Assembly (NCBI GenBank): GCA_028290305.1
Contig: JAQGKC010000140.1
Coordinates: 1-34,614, forward strand
From: Bradyrhizobium sp.
GTDB taxonomy: Bacteria; Pseudomonadota; Alphaproteobacteria; Rhizobiales; Xanthobacteraceae
Length of the DNA: 34,614 bases
Reading direction: 5' to 3'
The translations under genes were made by a program, and so were the position numbers. Positions 1-8,468 of the stretch are shown here, piece by piece; position 1 is the first letter of the stretch, and each line of letters opens with the position of its first letter. The notes beneath the pieces are model-generated. The model did no database searches, was not told where the DNA came from, and worked only from the letters and a program-made list of their open reading frames with translations.

Positions 1-1
1 G

Positions 2-67
2 AGCCTTGACGGAACCACCCCGGATCAAGCCTACTTCACCTCGCTGCCGATCCGCTTGGCAGCCTAA
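2..67 (+). mobile_element. 3' end of an IS3-type transposase gene (cut by the window edge)
   Basis: Reading from base 2 gives 21 residues ending in a TAA stop (SLDGTTPDQAYFTSLPIRLAA). The pattern S-L-x-G-x-T-P-x-x-A-Y-F just before the stop is how the OrfB/DDE transposases of the IS3 family end. Only this tail is visible, so whether the element is intact cannot be judged. The roughly 220 bases up to the next gene should hold the right end of the element; I could not define the terminal inverted repeat or a target duplication because the left end is missing. Confidence 0.6.
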
Positions 68-287
68 CCCGGCAGAGGCTCCACTTATCGACGCGGAGAT
101 TCTGTTCAGACAATCGGGACCAGCTCAGAAGCCGCTAGTAACAAATTCGTTGCATTGCAAAAAGTTGAACGGAAGCTGAGAACACTTGAACGCGCCCAAA
201 TAACGTAAAACCTACGCATTTGTGTTGCGACATCGTCAAGTAAATCGGTGTATGTTGAGGTCAGGTTCAGATCGCAAGGAGGTCACG

Positions 288-503
288 ATGCCAGCAGTTG
301 CTGAAGTCCTGTCGACCGTAGCGCGCAACCCCGACCCGCGCGGATGCGATCTGCCGACTTGCCCCGTTTGCGCAGATTCAATGGTGGCTGCGGAAGCTTC
401 CGCTTATCTTTCCGACAACGTCATCAGCTATCTCTGGACCTGCGATACCTGCGGCTACGGTTTCGTTACCAAGCATGCGCTCAAGCGGTTTGCCTGTAAT
501 TAA
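288..503 (+). CDS. Small zinc-ribbon-like protein, function unknown
   Basis: This is a 71-residue protein. The ATG at 288 is chosen over an in-frame upstream start (222) because an almost perfect Shine-Dalgarno sequence (AAGGAGG, 276-282) sits 5 bases before it. Two Cys-x-x-Cys knuckles, C25-P-V-C28 and C52-D-T-C55-G-Y, are spaced as in a zinc ribbon or rubredoxin-like fold, with further cysteines at 20 and 70. There is no signal peptide and no membrane segment, so a cytosolic metal-binding protein is likely. The family is not one I can name. It lies between the IS remnant and tgt, and converges with tgt. Confidence 0.75.
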   Translation: MPAVAEVLSTVARNPDPRGCDLPTCPVCADSMVAAEASAYLSDNVISYLWTCDTCGYGFVTKHALKRFACN

Positions 504-547
504 ACCTTTCCAAGAGTTAAACTTTCGACGGTATTCCGGGACGTCTT

Positions 548-1681
548 TCAGCGCGGCGTTATGTCGCCCCTTGCCCATTCGGTGCGCGTGCGATCGAGAA
601 AATGCGCGAACGTACCTTTCGAAATCGCATCCCGGATGTCGTGCATCAGGCGCTGGTAATACGCGACATTGATTTCCGACAGCAGCATCGCCCCCAGCGT
701 CTCGCCCGACTTCACGAGGTGATGCAGATAGGCGCGCGCATAGCCACGTGTGGCGGGCCATGCGCTCTCATCGTCGAGCGGCCGCGGGTCGTCGGCATGG
801 CGGGCGTTGCGCAGATTGATCTGACCGAACCGCGTGAAGGCCATTCCGTGACGGCCGTTGCGGGTCGGCATCACGCAATCGAACATATCGACGCCGCGCG
901 CGACCGCCTCCAGCATGTCTTCGGGCGTGCCGACGCCCATTAAATACCTCGGACGGTCCTGCGGCAGGATCGGGGCGACCTCGTCGATCATCGCGAGCAT
1001 CACCGATTGCGGTTCACCAACCGCAAGGCCTCCGATCGCGTAACCGTGAAAACCGATGTCGACCAGACCCCGCGCGCTGGCCTGGCGCAGCTCAGGGATG
1101 TCGCCGCCCTGGACGATACCGAACAACATGTATCCCGGAGGCGCGGCCTCGAATGCGCGCTTGCTGCGTTCAGCCCAGCGCAACGAGAGCTGCATGGCAC
1201 GCTCGATATCGTTGCGTTCGGCCGGCAACCGCACGCATTCGTCCATCTGCATCGCGATATCGGAGCCGAGCAGCCGCTGCACTTCGATCGAACGTTCGGG
1301 CGACAATTCAACCTTGGCGCCGTCGATATGCGAGCGAAAGGTGACGGCGTTTTCGCTGACCTTGCGCAGCTCCGACAGCGACATCACCTGGAAGCCGCCT
1401 GAATCGGTCAGCATGGGTCCGTTCCAACCGGTAAACTTCTGCAGGCCACCGAGCGCGGCAATCCGCTCGGCGCCCGGGCGCAGCATCAGGTGATAGGTAT
1501 TTCCGAGCACGATATCGCCGCCGGCGTCGCGCACCTCGCGCCAATGCATGCCCTTCATCGCGCCTGACGTGCCGACCGGCATGAAGGCCGGCGTTCGCAC
1601 CACTCCATGCGGCGTCGTCAGCTTGCCCGTGCGCGCTTGCCCGTCGCGTCCGAGCAGTTCGAAATGATTGGCAGATGTCAT
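548..1681 (-). CDS. tgt: tRNA-guanine(34) transglycosylase
   Basis: Tgt exchanges guanine 34 of tRNA-Asp, -Asn, -His and -Tyr for the queuosine precursor preQ1. The 377 residues match the usual length and show the expected TIM-barrel landmarks: [13 protein letters not shown] with the catalytic/binding Asp, a FGIVQGG segment, the GGLAVGE loop, and the nucleophile segment [15 protein letters not shown]. Its ATG overlaps the queA stop by 4 bases (ATGA), so the two queuosine genes are translationally coupled. The odd point is the zinc site. Bacterial Tgt normally binds zinc through C-x-C-x2-C plus a later His. Here the aligned positions are S306, W308, T311 and I337, although the flanking R-A-Y-L-H-H is intact. 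The call is secure; the metal content is open. Confidence 0.97.
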   Translation of the reverse strand: MTSANHFELLGRDGQARTGKLTTPHGVVRTPAFMPVGTSGAMKGMHWREVRDAGGDIVLGNTYHLMLRPGAERIAALGGLQKFTGWNGPMLTDSGGFQVMSLSELRKVSENAVTFRSHIDGAKVELSPERSIEVQRLLGSDIAMQMDECVRLPAERNDIERAMQLSLRWAERSKRAFEAAPPGYMLFGIVQGGDIPELRQASARGLVDIGFHGYAIGGLAVGEPQSVMLAMIDEVAPILPQDRPRYLMGVGTPEDMLEAVARGVDMFDCVMPTRNGRHGMAFTRFGQINLRNARHADDPRPLDDESAWPATRGYARAYLHHLVKSGETLGAMLLSEINVAYYQRLMHDIRDAISKGTFAHFLDRTRTEWARGDITPR

Positions 1682-2760
1682 CCGGCGGACTTATCACGAA
1701 ACAGCAGACAGGCGTCGCCATAAGAATAGAACCGGTAACCGCTGCCGATCGCGTGGGCATAGGCCCGTTTCATGGTGTCGAGACCGCTGAAAGCCGATAC
1801 CAGCATGAACAGCGTCGAGCGCGGCAGGTGAAAATTGGTCAAGAGGATATCGACCGCGCGAAAACGATGACCAGGCGTGATGAAGATCGCGGTCTCGCCC
1901 GCGAACGGCTCGATCGTGCCGTCTTCCGCGGTGGCGCTTTCCAGCAGCCGCAGCGAGGTGGTGCCGACGGCGACGATGCGCCCGCCCCCAGCCTTTGCCG
2001 CATTGAGCGCGCCGGCGGTATCTTTGGAGATAACGCCCCATTCGGCGTGCATCCGATGCCCGGCGGTGTCTTCCACCTTGACCGGCAGGAAGGTCCCCGC
2101 CCCGACATGCAGCGTTATCCGGTGAATTCCGACACCGCGGTCGCGCAACGCCGTTTCCAGCACGGGTGTAAAATGCAGCCCCGCGGTCGGCGCGGCAACC
2201 GCGCCCTCGTTGGCCGCAAACATGGTCTGGTAGTCGGCGGCATCACGCTCATCGGCTGCGCGCTTCGAGGCGATGTAAGGCGGCAGCGGCGGCGCGCCCA
2301 GATCGGCGATAGCCTGGTCGAGCGCGGGACCGTGAAATGAAAACGAAAGCGTAACCTCGCCGTCGTCGCCCTTGCGTTCCACCTGCGCATCGAGGTGGCC
2401 GAGAAGACATACCCTGCCCTCATTGCCGAAGCGAACCACGTCGCCCTGCGACAGCTTTTTCGCAGGGCGAACCAGCGCCTGCCAGCGCGAGCCGTCGAGA
2501 CGCTTGATCAGCGTCGCCTCGATCTTCGGTTCGGTGTCCCGGCCGATGCGGCGGCCCCTAAGCTTTCCGGCAATCACTTTGGTGTCGTTCACCACCAGCT
2601 GATCGCCGGGTTCAAGCCATTGCGGAAGATCGGCGACAACGCGATCGCGCAACACGGCGTCGGGCTGCACGATCAGCATCCGCGCGGAGTCGCGCGGGCT
2701 CGCCGGACGCAGCGCGATGCTGGCGGCGGGAAGGTTGAAATCGAAAAGATCGGTGCGCAT
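1678..2760 (-). CDS. queA: S-adenosylmethionine:tRNA ribosyltransferase-isomerase
   Basis: QueA moves the ribosyl group of S-adenosylmethionine onto preQ1 in tRNA, giving epoxyqueuosine, the step after Tgt. At 360 residues it has the usual length. Family signatures are the N-terminal [16 protein letters not shown], the [17 protein letters not shown] segment, [16 protein letters not shown] and [11 protein letters not shown]. It starts with ATG at 2760 and is followed directly by tgt with a 4-base overlap. The 117 bases upstream, before the cyclophilin gene, contain a palindromic repeat, so queA-tgt may have its own promoter there. Confidence 0.97.
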   Translation of the reverse strand: MRTDLFDFNLPAASIALRPASPRDSARMLIVQPDAVLRDRVVADLPQWLEPGDQLVVNDTKVIAGKLRGRRIGRDTEPKIEATLIKRLDGSRWQALVRPAKKLSQGDVVRFGNEGRVCLLGHLDAQVERKGDDGEVTLSFSFHGPALDQAIADLGAPPLPPYIASKRAADERDAADYQTMFAANEGAVAAPTAGLHFTPVLETALRDRGVGIHRITLHVGAGTFLPVKVEDTAGHRMHAEWGVISKDTAGALNAAKAGGGRIVAVGTTSLRLLESATAEDGTIEPFAGETAIFITPGHRFRAVDILLTNFHLPRSTLFMLVSAFSGLDTMKRAYAHAIGSGYRFYSYGDACLLFRDKSAG

Positions 2761-2791
2761 GGCGCGATGCGCTCCAGCGGGGTCTCGTCAC

Positions 2792-2868
2792 GTCATTCCG
2801 GGGCGCATCGAAGATGCGAACCCGGAATCTCGAGATTCCGGGTTCATGCTTCGCATGCCCGGAATGAC
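2792..2868. repeat. Nested palindromic intergenic repeat (REP/BIME-like)
   Basis: Outer arms GTCATTCCGGG (2792-2802) and CCCGGAATGAC (2858-2868) are complementary. Inside them lies a perfect 26-base palindrome at 2819-2844 whose arm begins AACCCGGAATCT. Between these, GCATC-type bases also pair, so the whole element can fold into one long imperfect hairpin. It sits between ppiB and queA. Elements beginning CGTCATTCCGGGG are widespread in Bradyrhizobium intergenic DNA as far as I recall; copy number here cannot be checked. Confidence 0.8.
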
Positions 2869-2877
2869 AGCGCGTTT

Positions 2878-3342
2878 TCAGGCCGCGTCGGCGGCCATGT
2901 GCGCCTTGACGATCTTGTCCGGATTCTGCACCGGCTCGCCGCGCTTGATCTTGTCGACGTTCTCCATGCCCTCGGTCACCTTGCCCCAGACCGTGTACTG
3001 GTTGTTGAGGAACGGCGCATCGTCGAAGCAGATGAAGAACTGGCTGTCGCCGGAATCCGGATTGGCCGCGCGCGCCATCGAGGTCGTGCCGCGCACATGC
3101 GGCTCCTTGTTGAACTCGGCCTTGAGCTTCTTGCCGGAACCGCCGGTGCCGGTGCCCTGCGGACATCCCGTCTGCGCCATGAAGCCGTCGATCACGCGAT
3201 GGAACACGATGCCGTCGTAAAAGCCTTCGCGCACCAGTTCCTTGATCCGCGCGACGTGGCCGGGCGCGAGATCGGGCCGCATTTCGATGGTCACGGGGCC
3301 CTGGGTGGTTTCAAGGATCAAAGTATTTTCGGTGTCAGCCAT
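2878..3342 (-). CDS. ppiB: Peptidyl-prolyl cis-trans isomerase, cyclophilin type (cytosolic)
   Basis: Cyclophilins speed up cis-trans isomerisation of Xaa-Pro bonds during folding. The 154-residue protein is one cyclophilin domain with the conserved FHRVIDGFMAQTGCP (catalytic Arg plus Phe and Met), KAEFN, TTSMARAANPDSGDSQFFI and YTVWGKVTEGM blocks. There is no signal peptide, so it acts in the cytosol, unlike the related gene at 3782-4345. The ATG at 3342 lies inside the end of the upstream gene (25-base overlap), which suggests co-transcription and coupled translation. Confidence 0.95.
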   Translation of the reverse strand: MADTENTLILETTQGPVTIEMRPDLAPGHVARIKELVREGFYDGIVFHRVIDGFMAQTGCPQGTGTGGSGKKLKAEFNKEPHVRGTTSMARAANPDSGDSQFFICFDDAPFLNNQYTVWGKVTEGMENVDKIKRGEPVQNPDKIVKAHMAADAA

Positions 3343-3764
3343 GCTCTTTTCTCTGTCGGTTGGGGTGGAGGTTTCCGATTTTGAAATCGGACGGCGAACG
3401 GGCGGCCGGCAATCGCGCCAGCCATTCCTTCGGTAAATGGCATCGGCGTACAGCGTTGCAACGTCTCCATGACGGCGATGCGGTACGCCAACCGGTCATT
3501 GTCGGTCGCTTGTTCCGATTCATAGGTGATTTTCGGGTGGCCGTTTATGTTGCCATCCCGGTTGAAACTCACGATCACGGTGATGTCCATCTCCGGATTG
3601 GCGTGCGACGCCGCCGGCGGTGGCTTCCAGCAGGTGCGTAATCTTTCGAACACGCCCTTGATATTATCGACACGATCCGGCCCGACCTGAGCCGACGCGA
3701 TCGATGACGGCAACAGCAGCGCCACAGCAAACCAGATCCACGGTTTACGACGCGGCGCTGCCAT
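3318..3764 (-). CDS. Secreted protein with a TonB/TolA C-terminal-like domain
   Basis: The 148-residue protein begins with a basic stretch and a hydrophobic segment (WFAVALLLPSSIASAQ) that looks like a Sec signal peptide cleaved after ASA or AQ. The mature part (MDITVIVSFNRDGNINGHPKI, then a long helix-like stretch and PFAVRF) resembles the beta-alpha-beta C-terminal domain of TonB/TolA-type proteins, with two cysteines (in RTCW and QRCTP) that could form a disulfide. It has no transmembrane anchor beyond the signal and no proline-rich spacer, so it is not a classical TonB. It lies between two cyclophilin genes and overlaps ppiB by 25 bases. Function is not known; an envelope role is inferred. 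Confidence 0.75.
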   Translation of the reverse strand: MAAPRRKPWIWFAVALLLPSSIASAQVGPDRVDNIKGVFERLRTCWKPPPAASHANPEMDITVIVSFNRDGNINGHPKITYESEQATDNDRLAYRIAVMETLQRCTPMPFTEGMAGAIAGRPFAVRFQNRKPPPQPTEKRAWLTPKIL

Positions 3765-3781
3765 TACTCAGCTTCCATGGC

Positions 3782-4345
3782 TCACTTGATATCGGATGCG
3801 ACTTGCACCTTCACCATCTTGTCCGGGTCGGTCACGCTGCCGCCTGGCGATCCCGGTGGCGCCTTCTTGAGTTTATCGATCACGTCCATGCCCGACACCA
3901 CTTCGCCAACCACGGTATACTGGCCGTTCAGGCTGGGTGCGTCGCCGAACATGAAGAAGAACTGGGAGTTCGCGGTATCGACGCTGTCGCCGCGCCGTGC
4001 CATGCCGACGATGCCGCGCTTGAACGGCACATTGGAGAATTCCGCCTTCAGGTTGGGATATTTCGAACCACCGGTGCCATTGAAATTCTGGCCGTCGCCG
4101 GTCTGCGCCATGAAGCCATCCATCACCCGGTGGAACGGCACGTTGTTGTAATAGCCTTCGCGCGCCAATTGCTTGATCCGCTCGGCATGCATCGGCGCCA
4201 GATCGGTGCGCAGCCTGAAGACGATGCGGCCCTTGGTGGTGTCGATCACAATCGCATTCTGCTTGTCGAGATTGGCAGGAAGCGGCTGGGCGATTGCGGG
4301 GGCCGCGCAAATCAACGCGGCGATGACGGCAAGAATTCGGACCAT
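3782..4345 (-). CDS. ppiA: Periplasmic peptidyl-prolyl cis-trans isomerase (cyclophilin)
   Basis: This is a second cyclophilin, 187 residues, with a signal peptide (MVRILAVIAALICAAPAIAQ) that directs it to the periplasm. The catalytic core is intact: FHRVMDGFMAQTGDG, KAEFSN, GIVGMARRGDSVDTANSQFFF and YTVVGEVVSGMDVIDKL. It carries an insert (KAPPGSPGGSV) near the C-terminus. A GGAG Shine-Dalgarno precedes the ATG at 4345. It is separated by 17 bases from the TonB-C-like gene downstream, and the three genes 2878-4345 look like one envelope-folding operon. The symbol ppiA is used for the exported paralogue by function, not by proven orthology. Confidence 0.92.
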   Translation of the reverse strand: MVRILAVIAALICAAPAIAQPLPANLDKQNAIVIDTTKGRIVFRLRTDLAPMHAERIKQLAREGYYNNVPFHRVMDGFMAQTGDGQNFNGTGGSKYPNLKAEFSNVPFKRGIVGMARRGDSVDTANSQFFFMFGDAPSLNGQYTVVGEVVSGMDVIDKLKKAPPGSPGGSVTDPDKMVKVQVASDIK

Positions 4346-4375
4346 GAAAACTCCGGATCAGGTGGAAGGAAGAGC

Positions 4376-4431
4376 ATGAGGGTTGCGCGTGTTATCGCAA
4401 AACCGGTTCCCACTTTTGCGACAATGACGCG
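4376..4431. repeat. Rhizobial AACCGGTT-type palindromic repeat, copy 1
   Basis: On the minus strand this runs from the coaD stop codon through GCAAAAGTGGGAACCGGTTT into TTGCGATAA. This is the core of a repeat that I recognise from many rhizobial genomes, in which AAAAGTGGGAACCGGTTTTC is flanked by inverted CATGATC ends. Here the ends have drifted, though GCATGA remains at 4374-4379. A second, better-preserved copy lies at 30686-30728, again directly after a minus-strand stop codon. Confidence 0.6.
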
Positions 4432-4929
4432 CTAACCGGCGAATTTGATTTTGAGGCCGGCGGCGACCGATGGCGGCACGAATGCCGAGACATCGCCGCC
4501 CATGGCCGCGATTTGCCGCACCAGTGTGGCGGTGATCGGGCGGACCAAAGCCGAGGCCGGAATGAACACCGTATGCACCTCGGGCGCCATGGTCTCGTTC
4601 ATGCCGGCGATCTGCATCTCGTAGTCGAGGTCGGTGCCGTCGCGCAGGCCGCGAATCATGACGGTCGCGCCGTTCTTCTGCGCCGCGGTGACGGTGAGGT
4701 TGTCGTAAGTGGTGCAATCGAAGGCGCAGCCGGCTTTGGCCGCGATCGGCTCAAACACCTTCCGCGCCATGTCGAGGCGCTCATCCACCGAAAACAGCGG
4801 CTTTTTGCCGGGATGGACCCCGATTGCGACGATCAGCCGGTCACAGAGGCCGACGGCGTGCCGGACCACATCCAGATGGCCGTTGGTAACGGGGTCGAAT
4901 GAGCCGGGGTACAGCGCGATACGGGGCAT
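4432..4929 (-). CDS. coaD: Phosphopantetheine adenylyltransferase
   Basis: CoaD makes dephospho-CoA from 4'-phosphopantetheine and ATP, the penultimate step of coenzyme A synthesis. The 165 residues match the family length. Key motifs are [18 protein letters not shown] (T/HxGH nucleotidyl-transfer motif), the [11 protein letters not shown] loop, [21 protein letters not shown] (conserved RGLR) and the C-terminal [23 protein letters not shown], which replaces the usual ISSSLVRE with small changes. ATG at 4929. It is separated from ppiA by the 4376 repeat and may be transcribed with it. Confidence 0.97.
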   Translation of the reverse strand: MPRIALYPGSFDPVTNGHLDVVRHAVGLCDRLIVAIGVHPGKKPLFSVDERLDMARKVFEPIAAKAGCAFDCTTYDNLTVTAAQKNGATVMIRGLRDGTDLDYEMQIAGMNETMAPEVHTVFIPASALVRPITATLVRQIAAMGGDVSAFVPPSVAAGLKIKFAG

Positions 4930-5202
4930 AAACCCCTCTACCCCGCCCCGGGCGGCCCCGCAAGGCGGGCTGGTTCCCGCCTGTAGGGCTAAAGGTGCGA
5001 TTTTTATTTCAGGTCGGCCTCTGCGGGGTCACGGCGTCTCCCTAGGCAAGCCGCCACTGTTTCATGTCCCAACGGGCGACGAAACAAAACTCCGGCGGAA
5101 CGAAACCATTTGATGGCTTAGCGAAGACTTCCTGAAACGGGCGTTGGGTATCAATCCGTTAACGAAACGACGGGCCGAAAAGGCCCATCACAGGGGACCG
5201 TC

Positions 5203-5460
5203 ATGATCAAAGCTCTTTCAGCAATCGCTATTGCTGCGTTTGTCGCTGCTGCCCTCACCATTCTTCCCGGATTTGCCCCGCAGGTCGAAGCCAGCGTACC
5301 GGCGCCTCTCGCCAAGGGCGACCGGCTCGATGTCCACCAGGTTGGCCCCAATTGCTCCCAGCAGGCATGGCCGAATTTCGAGGCTTCCTGCCTGCGCGTT
5401 GCCGGCTCCAAGGCCACCATCCGGGACGCCCGGCTGGTAACCGCCGACCGCGCGCCATAG
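5203..5460 (+). CDS. Small secreted protein, unknown function
   Basis: The 85-residue product has a clear signal peptide (MIKALSAIAIAAFVAAALTI...) and a mature part of about 55 residues with two cysteines (GPNCSQ and EASCLRVAG) that could form a disulfide. An AGGGGA Shine-Dalgarno (5192-5197) precedes ATG 5203. A small hairpin, GGGCC-GAAAA-GGCCC (5172-5186), sits just upstream of it in the presumed leader. I recognise no domain. The roughly 270 bases between coaD and this gene must hold divergent promoters, but no convincing motif was found. Confidence 0.7.
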   Translation: MIKALSAIAIAAFVAAALTILPGFAPQVEASVPAPLAKGDRLDVHQVGPNCSQQAWPNFEASCLRVAGSKATIRDARLVTADRAP

Positions 5461-5502
5461 AGCGCGTCGTCCAGATCAAGTTTGAGTTCCGGATTTGATT
5501 AG

Positions 5503-5535
5503 AACGGAGGCCGGGCCGTCGCCCTAGCCTCCGTT
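5503..5535. terminator. Shared hairpin between convergent genes
   Basis: AACGGAGGC (5503-5511) pairs perfectly with GCCTCCGTT (5527-5535) across a 15-base loop. The right arm overlaps the last codons and stop of gyrA. It lies between the ends of the small secreted-protein gene and gyrA. There is no T-run on either side, so termination is inferred from position and structure only. Confidence 0.5.
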
Positions 5536-8241
5536 ACCGTTTTCGGTGTCTTCGCCAATGTGCTCGACCGACACCACATGCTCGTCTTCGGCGGTATCGA
5601 ACACGATGACGCCCTGGGTCGAGCGGCCGGCAATCCGGATGCCCTCGACCGGACAGCGGATCAGCTGACCCCTGTCGGTCACCAGCATGATCTGGTCGCT
5701 GTCCTCGACCGGGAATGACGCCACCAGCTTGCCGTTGCGGCCGTTCACCGACATCGCGACGATGCCCTTGCCGCCGCGGCCGGTAGTCCGGTACTCGAAC
5801 GACGACGAGCGCTTGCCGAAGCCGTTTTCGCTGATGGTCAGCACGAATTGCTCGCTGGCGGACATTTCGACATAGCGTTGCTCGCCAAGCTCGATGGCGC
5901 CGGAGGCATCCTCGCTGTCAGGTCCCGCCTCCTCCTCGACGCCACCACGCCGCACCGCATTGGCGCGACGCAGATAGGCCGCACGCTCCTCGGCATCGGC
6001 ATCCATGTGGCGCAGGATGGTCAGCGAGATCAGCTTGTCGTTTTCGGGCAACGCGATGCCGCGCACGCCCATCGAGGTGCGGCCCTGGAACACCCGCACA
6101 TCGGTGACGGGGAAGCGGATGCACTGGCCGCCGGCGGCGGTGAGCAGCACGTCGTCGCGCTCGTTGCAGATCTGCACGTCGACGATCGCCTCATCGGCAT
6201 CGAGCTTCATGGCGATGATGCCGGAACGCCTGACGTCGACAAAATCCGATAGCTTGTTGCGGCGGACGTTGCCACCCGTGGTCGCAAACATCACGTCCAG
6301 ATTGGCCCACGAGGATTCATCCTCGGGCAACGGCATGATGGTGGTGATGCGCTCGCCCTGCTCCAGCGGCAGGATGTTGATCAGGGCCTTGCCGCGTCCG
6401 TTCGGCGCCGCCACCGGCAGGCGCCAGACCTTTTCCTTGTAGACCTGGCCGCGCGACGAGAAGAACAGCACCGGCGTATGGGTGGAAGCCACGAACAGAC
6501 GGCTGACAAAATCCTCGTCGCGGGTCTGCATGCCCGAACGACCCTTGCCGCCGCGCCGTTGCGCCCGGTAGGTCGACAGCGGCACGCGCTTGACGTAGCC
6601 CGCATGCGAGACCGTGACCACCATGTCTTCGCGCTGGATCAGGTCCTCGTCTTCAACCTCGCCTTCCTGCTCGATGATGACGGTTTTACGCGGGGTTGCG
6701 AACTCGGACTTCACTGCCGCAAGTTCGGTCTTGATGATCGTCTGGACGCGGGCGCGCGAACGCAGGATGTCGAGGTAATCGGCGATCTCCACCGCCAGTT
6801 TGTCGAGTTCTTCGGAAATCTCCTCGCGCCCGAGCGCAGTGAGCCGCTGCAGACGCAGGTCGAGAATGGCCTTGGCCTGCTCCATCGACAGCCGCGCGGT
6901 GCCGTCCTCGGCGAGCCGATGGCGCGGATCGTCGATCAGCGTGATCATCGCCGCCACGTCTTTCGCCGGCCAGTCGCGCGACATCAGGGTTTCGCGCGCG
7001 GTGTTGGGATCGGGCGAGGTGCGGATCACGCGGATGATCTCGTCGATATTCGCCACCGCAATGGCGAGACCGACCAAAATGTGGGCGCGATCGCGGGCCT
7101 TGTTGAGCAGGAATTTGGTACGGCGGGTGACCACCTGCTCGCGGAACGCGATGAACAGCGTCAGCAGGTCCTTCAGGTTCATGACCTGCGGACGACCAGA
7201 ATCCAGCGCCAACATATTGGCGGCAAAATTCGTCTGCAGCGGCGTGAAGCGATAGAGTTGATTCAGCACCACATCCGCCATCGCCTCGCGCTTCAGTTCG
7301 ATCACGACGCGAAAGCCATCGCGGTCGGATTCGTCCCGCAAGTCGGAAATGCCCTCGATCTTCTTTTCGCGCACCAGATCGGCGATGCGCTCGACCATGG
7401 TGGCTTTGTTTACCTGGTACGGAATCTCCGAAATGATGATCGCTTCGCGGTCCTTCCGGATGGTATCGATCGACACCTTGCCGCGCATCACGATCGATCC
7501 GCGGCCGAGATGATAGGCCGAACGGATGCCCTGTCGTCCGAGGATGATGCCGCCGGTTGGGAAGTCCGGCCCAGGAATGATGTTGATGAGATCGTCGATG
7601 CCGAGCGCGGGGTCATCGATCAGCGCAACGCAGGCGTCTATGACTTCACCGAGATTGTGCGGGGGTATATTGGTGGCCATGCCGACGGCGATGCCGCCCG
7701 CACCGTTGACCAGGAGATTGGGAAATTTCGCCGGCAGAACCGACGGTTCTGTCTCGGAATTGTCGTAGTTCGACTGGAAATCGACGGTGTCCTTATCGAT
7801 ATCTGCGAGAACCGCGAGAGCAGACCGAGTCAGGCGCGCTTCCGTATATCGATACGCCGCCGGAGGATCGCCATCGACCGAGCCGAAATTGCCCTGCCCG
7901 TCGATCAGCGGTACGCGCATGGAGAAATCCTGCGCCATCCGGACCATTGCATCGTAAATCGACTGGTCGCCGTGCGGATGATATTTACCGATCACGTCAC
8001 CGACGACACGCGCGGACTTGACGTACTTCTTGTCGGGCGTGTGCCCTTGCTCGTACATCGAATACAGGATGCGCCGATGGACCGGTTTCAGACCGTCACG
8101 GGCATCAGGCAGCGCACGCGCCACAATCACGCTCATGGCGTAATCTAGGTAGGAGCGTTTCATCTCGTCGAGAATGGATACGGGACGAATATCCGAGGGC
8201 GCCGGTGGCTCTCCGGGCGTCGTATCTTCAGGGTCAGACAA
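5524..8241 (-). CDS. gyrA: DNA gyrase subunit A
   Basis: GyrA is the breakage-reunion subunit of the ATP-dependent type II topoisomerase that introduces negative supercoils. The 905 residues show the N-terminal [28 protein letters not shown], the quinolone-determining stretch around [14 protein letters not shown], the active-site Tyr132 in RYTEARL, the GyrA box QRRGGKG, and six-bladed pinwheel repeats at the C-terminus with an acidic insert ([12 protein letters not shown]) seen in alphaproteobacteria. Residue 93, equivalent to E. coli Ser83, is Gln; Asp97 is conserved. The frame opens with TTG at 8241. No in-frame ATG or GTG exists before the conserved core and no good Shine-Dalgarno is visible, so the start is unusual. 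Confidence 0.97.
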   Translation of the reverse strand: MSDPEDTTPGEPPAPSDIRPVSILDEMKRSYLDYAMSVIVARALPDARDGLKPVHRRILYSMYEQGHTPDKKYVKSARVVGDVIGKYHPHGDQSIYDAMVRMAQDFSMRVPLIDGQGNFGSVDGDPPAAYRYTEARLTRSALAVLADIDKDTVDFQSNYDNSETEPSVLPAKFPNLLVNGAGGIAVGMATNIPPHNLGEVIDACVALIDDPALGIDDLINIIPGPDFPTGGIILGRQGIRSAYHLGRGSIVMRGKVSIDTIRKDREAIIISEIPYQVNKATMVERIADLVREKKIEGISDLRDESDRDGFRVVIELKREAMADVVLNQLYRFTPLQTNFAANMLALDSGRPQVMNLKDLLTLFIAFREQVVTRRTKFLLNKARDRAHILVGLAIAVANIDEIIRVIRTSPDPNTARETLMSRDWPAKDVAAMITLIDDPRHRLAEDGTARLSMEQAKAILDLRLQRLTALGREEISEELDKLAVEIADYLDILRSRARVQTIIKTELAAVKSEFATPRKTVIIEQEGEVEDEDLIQREDMVVTVSHAGYVKRVPLSTYRAQRRGGKGRSGMQTRDEDFVSRLFVASTHTPVLFFSSRGQVYKEKVWRLPVAAPNGRGKALINILPLEQGERITTIMPLPEDESSWANLDVMFATTGGNVRRNKLSDFVDVRRSGIIAMKLDADEAIVDVQICNERDDVLLTAAGGQCIRFPVTDVRVFQGRTSMGVRGIALPENDKLISLTILRHMDADAEERAAYLRRANAVRRGGVEEEAGPDSEDASGAIELGEQRYVEMSASEQFVLTISENGFGKRSSSFEYRTTGRGGKGIVAMSVNGRNGKLVASFPVEDSDQIMLVTDRGQLIRCPVEGIRIAGRSTQGVIVFDTAEDEHVVSVEHIGEDTENGNGG

Positions 8242-8423
8242 AGGGGGAATCCGGTCAGTTTTTGCTTGGGAATCATATAGCGTATCGAGGGCCTCTAAAC
8301 CACCCCTAACTGGTTCCCGTCATCGGTTTTTCCCTTCGTTTTTCCAGAGACTTACGCGGCCAATGACAGCTCTCGCCGCGGTCGCGAAACCGGCCCCAGA
8401 AAGGTCGCCCAGCGGGCCCCATC

Positions 8424-8460
8424 TCGAAGGCGAAAACGCCTTCGCCGGGACGGCGTTTTC
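8424..8460. other. Two mutually exclusive hairpins upstream of gyrA
   Basis: CGAAGGCG (8424-8431) pairs with CGCCTTCG (8436-8443) over an AAAA loop. The overlapping CGAAAACGCC (8430-8439) pairs with GGCGTTTTCG (8451-8460). Only one of the two can form at a time. They lie between the DUF2306 stop codon and gyrA on the minus strand, about 185 bases before the gyrA start. This could be a terminator for DUF2306, a leader switch, or a worn repeat element. Confidence 0.5.
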
Positions 8461-8468
8461 GAGGGGTG

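Noticed and set aside
5097..5123. EcfG-type general-stress promoter (GGAAC with CGTT) before the small secreted protein
   Set aside because: GGAAC is present, but no CGTT occurs at 16-17 bases.
6478..8148. Long plus-strand open frame (556 codons) opposite gyrA
   Set aside because: It is antisense to a fully conserved gyrA. Its length follows from high GC codon bias on the other strand, and its product shows no domain.
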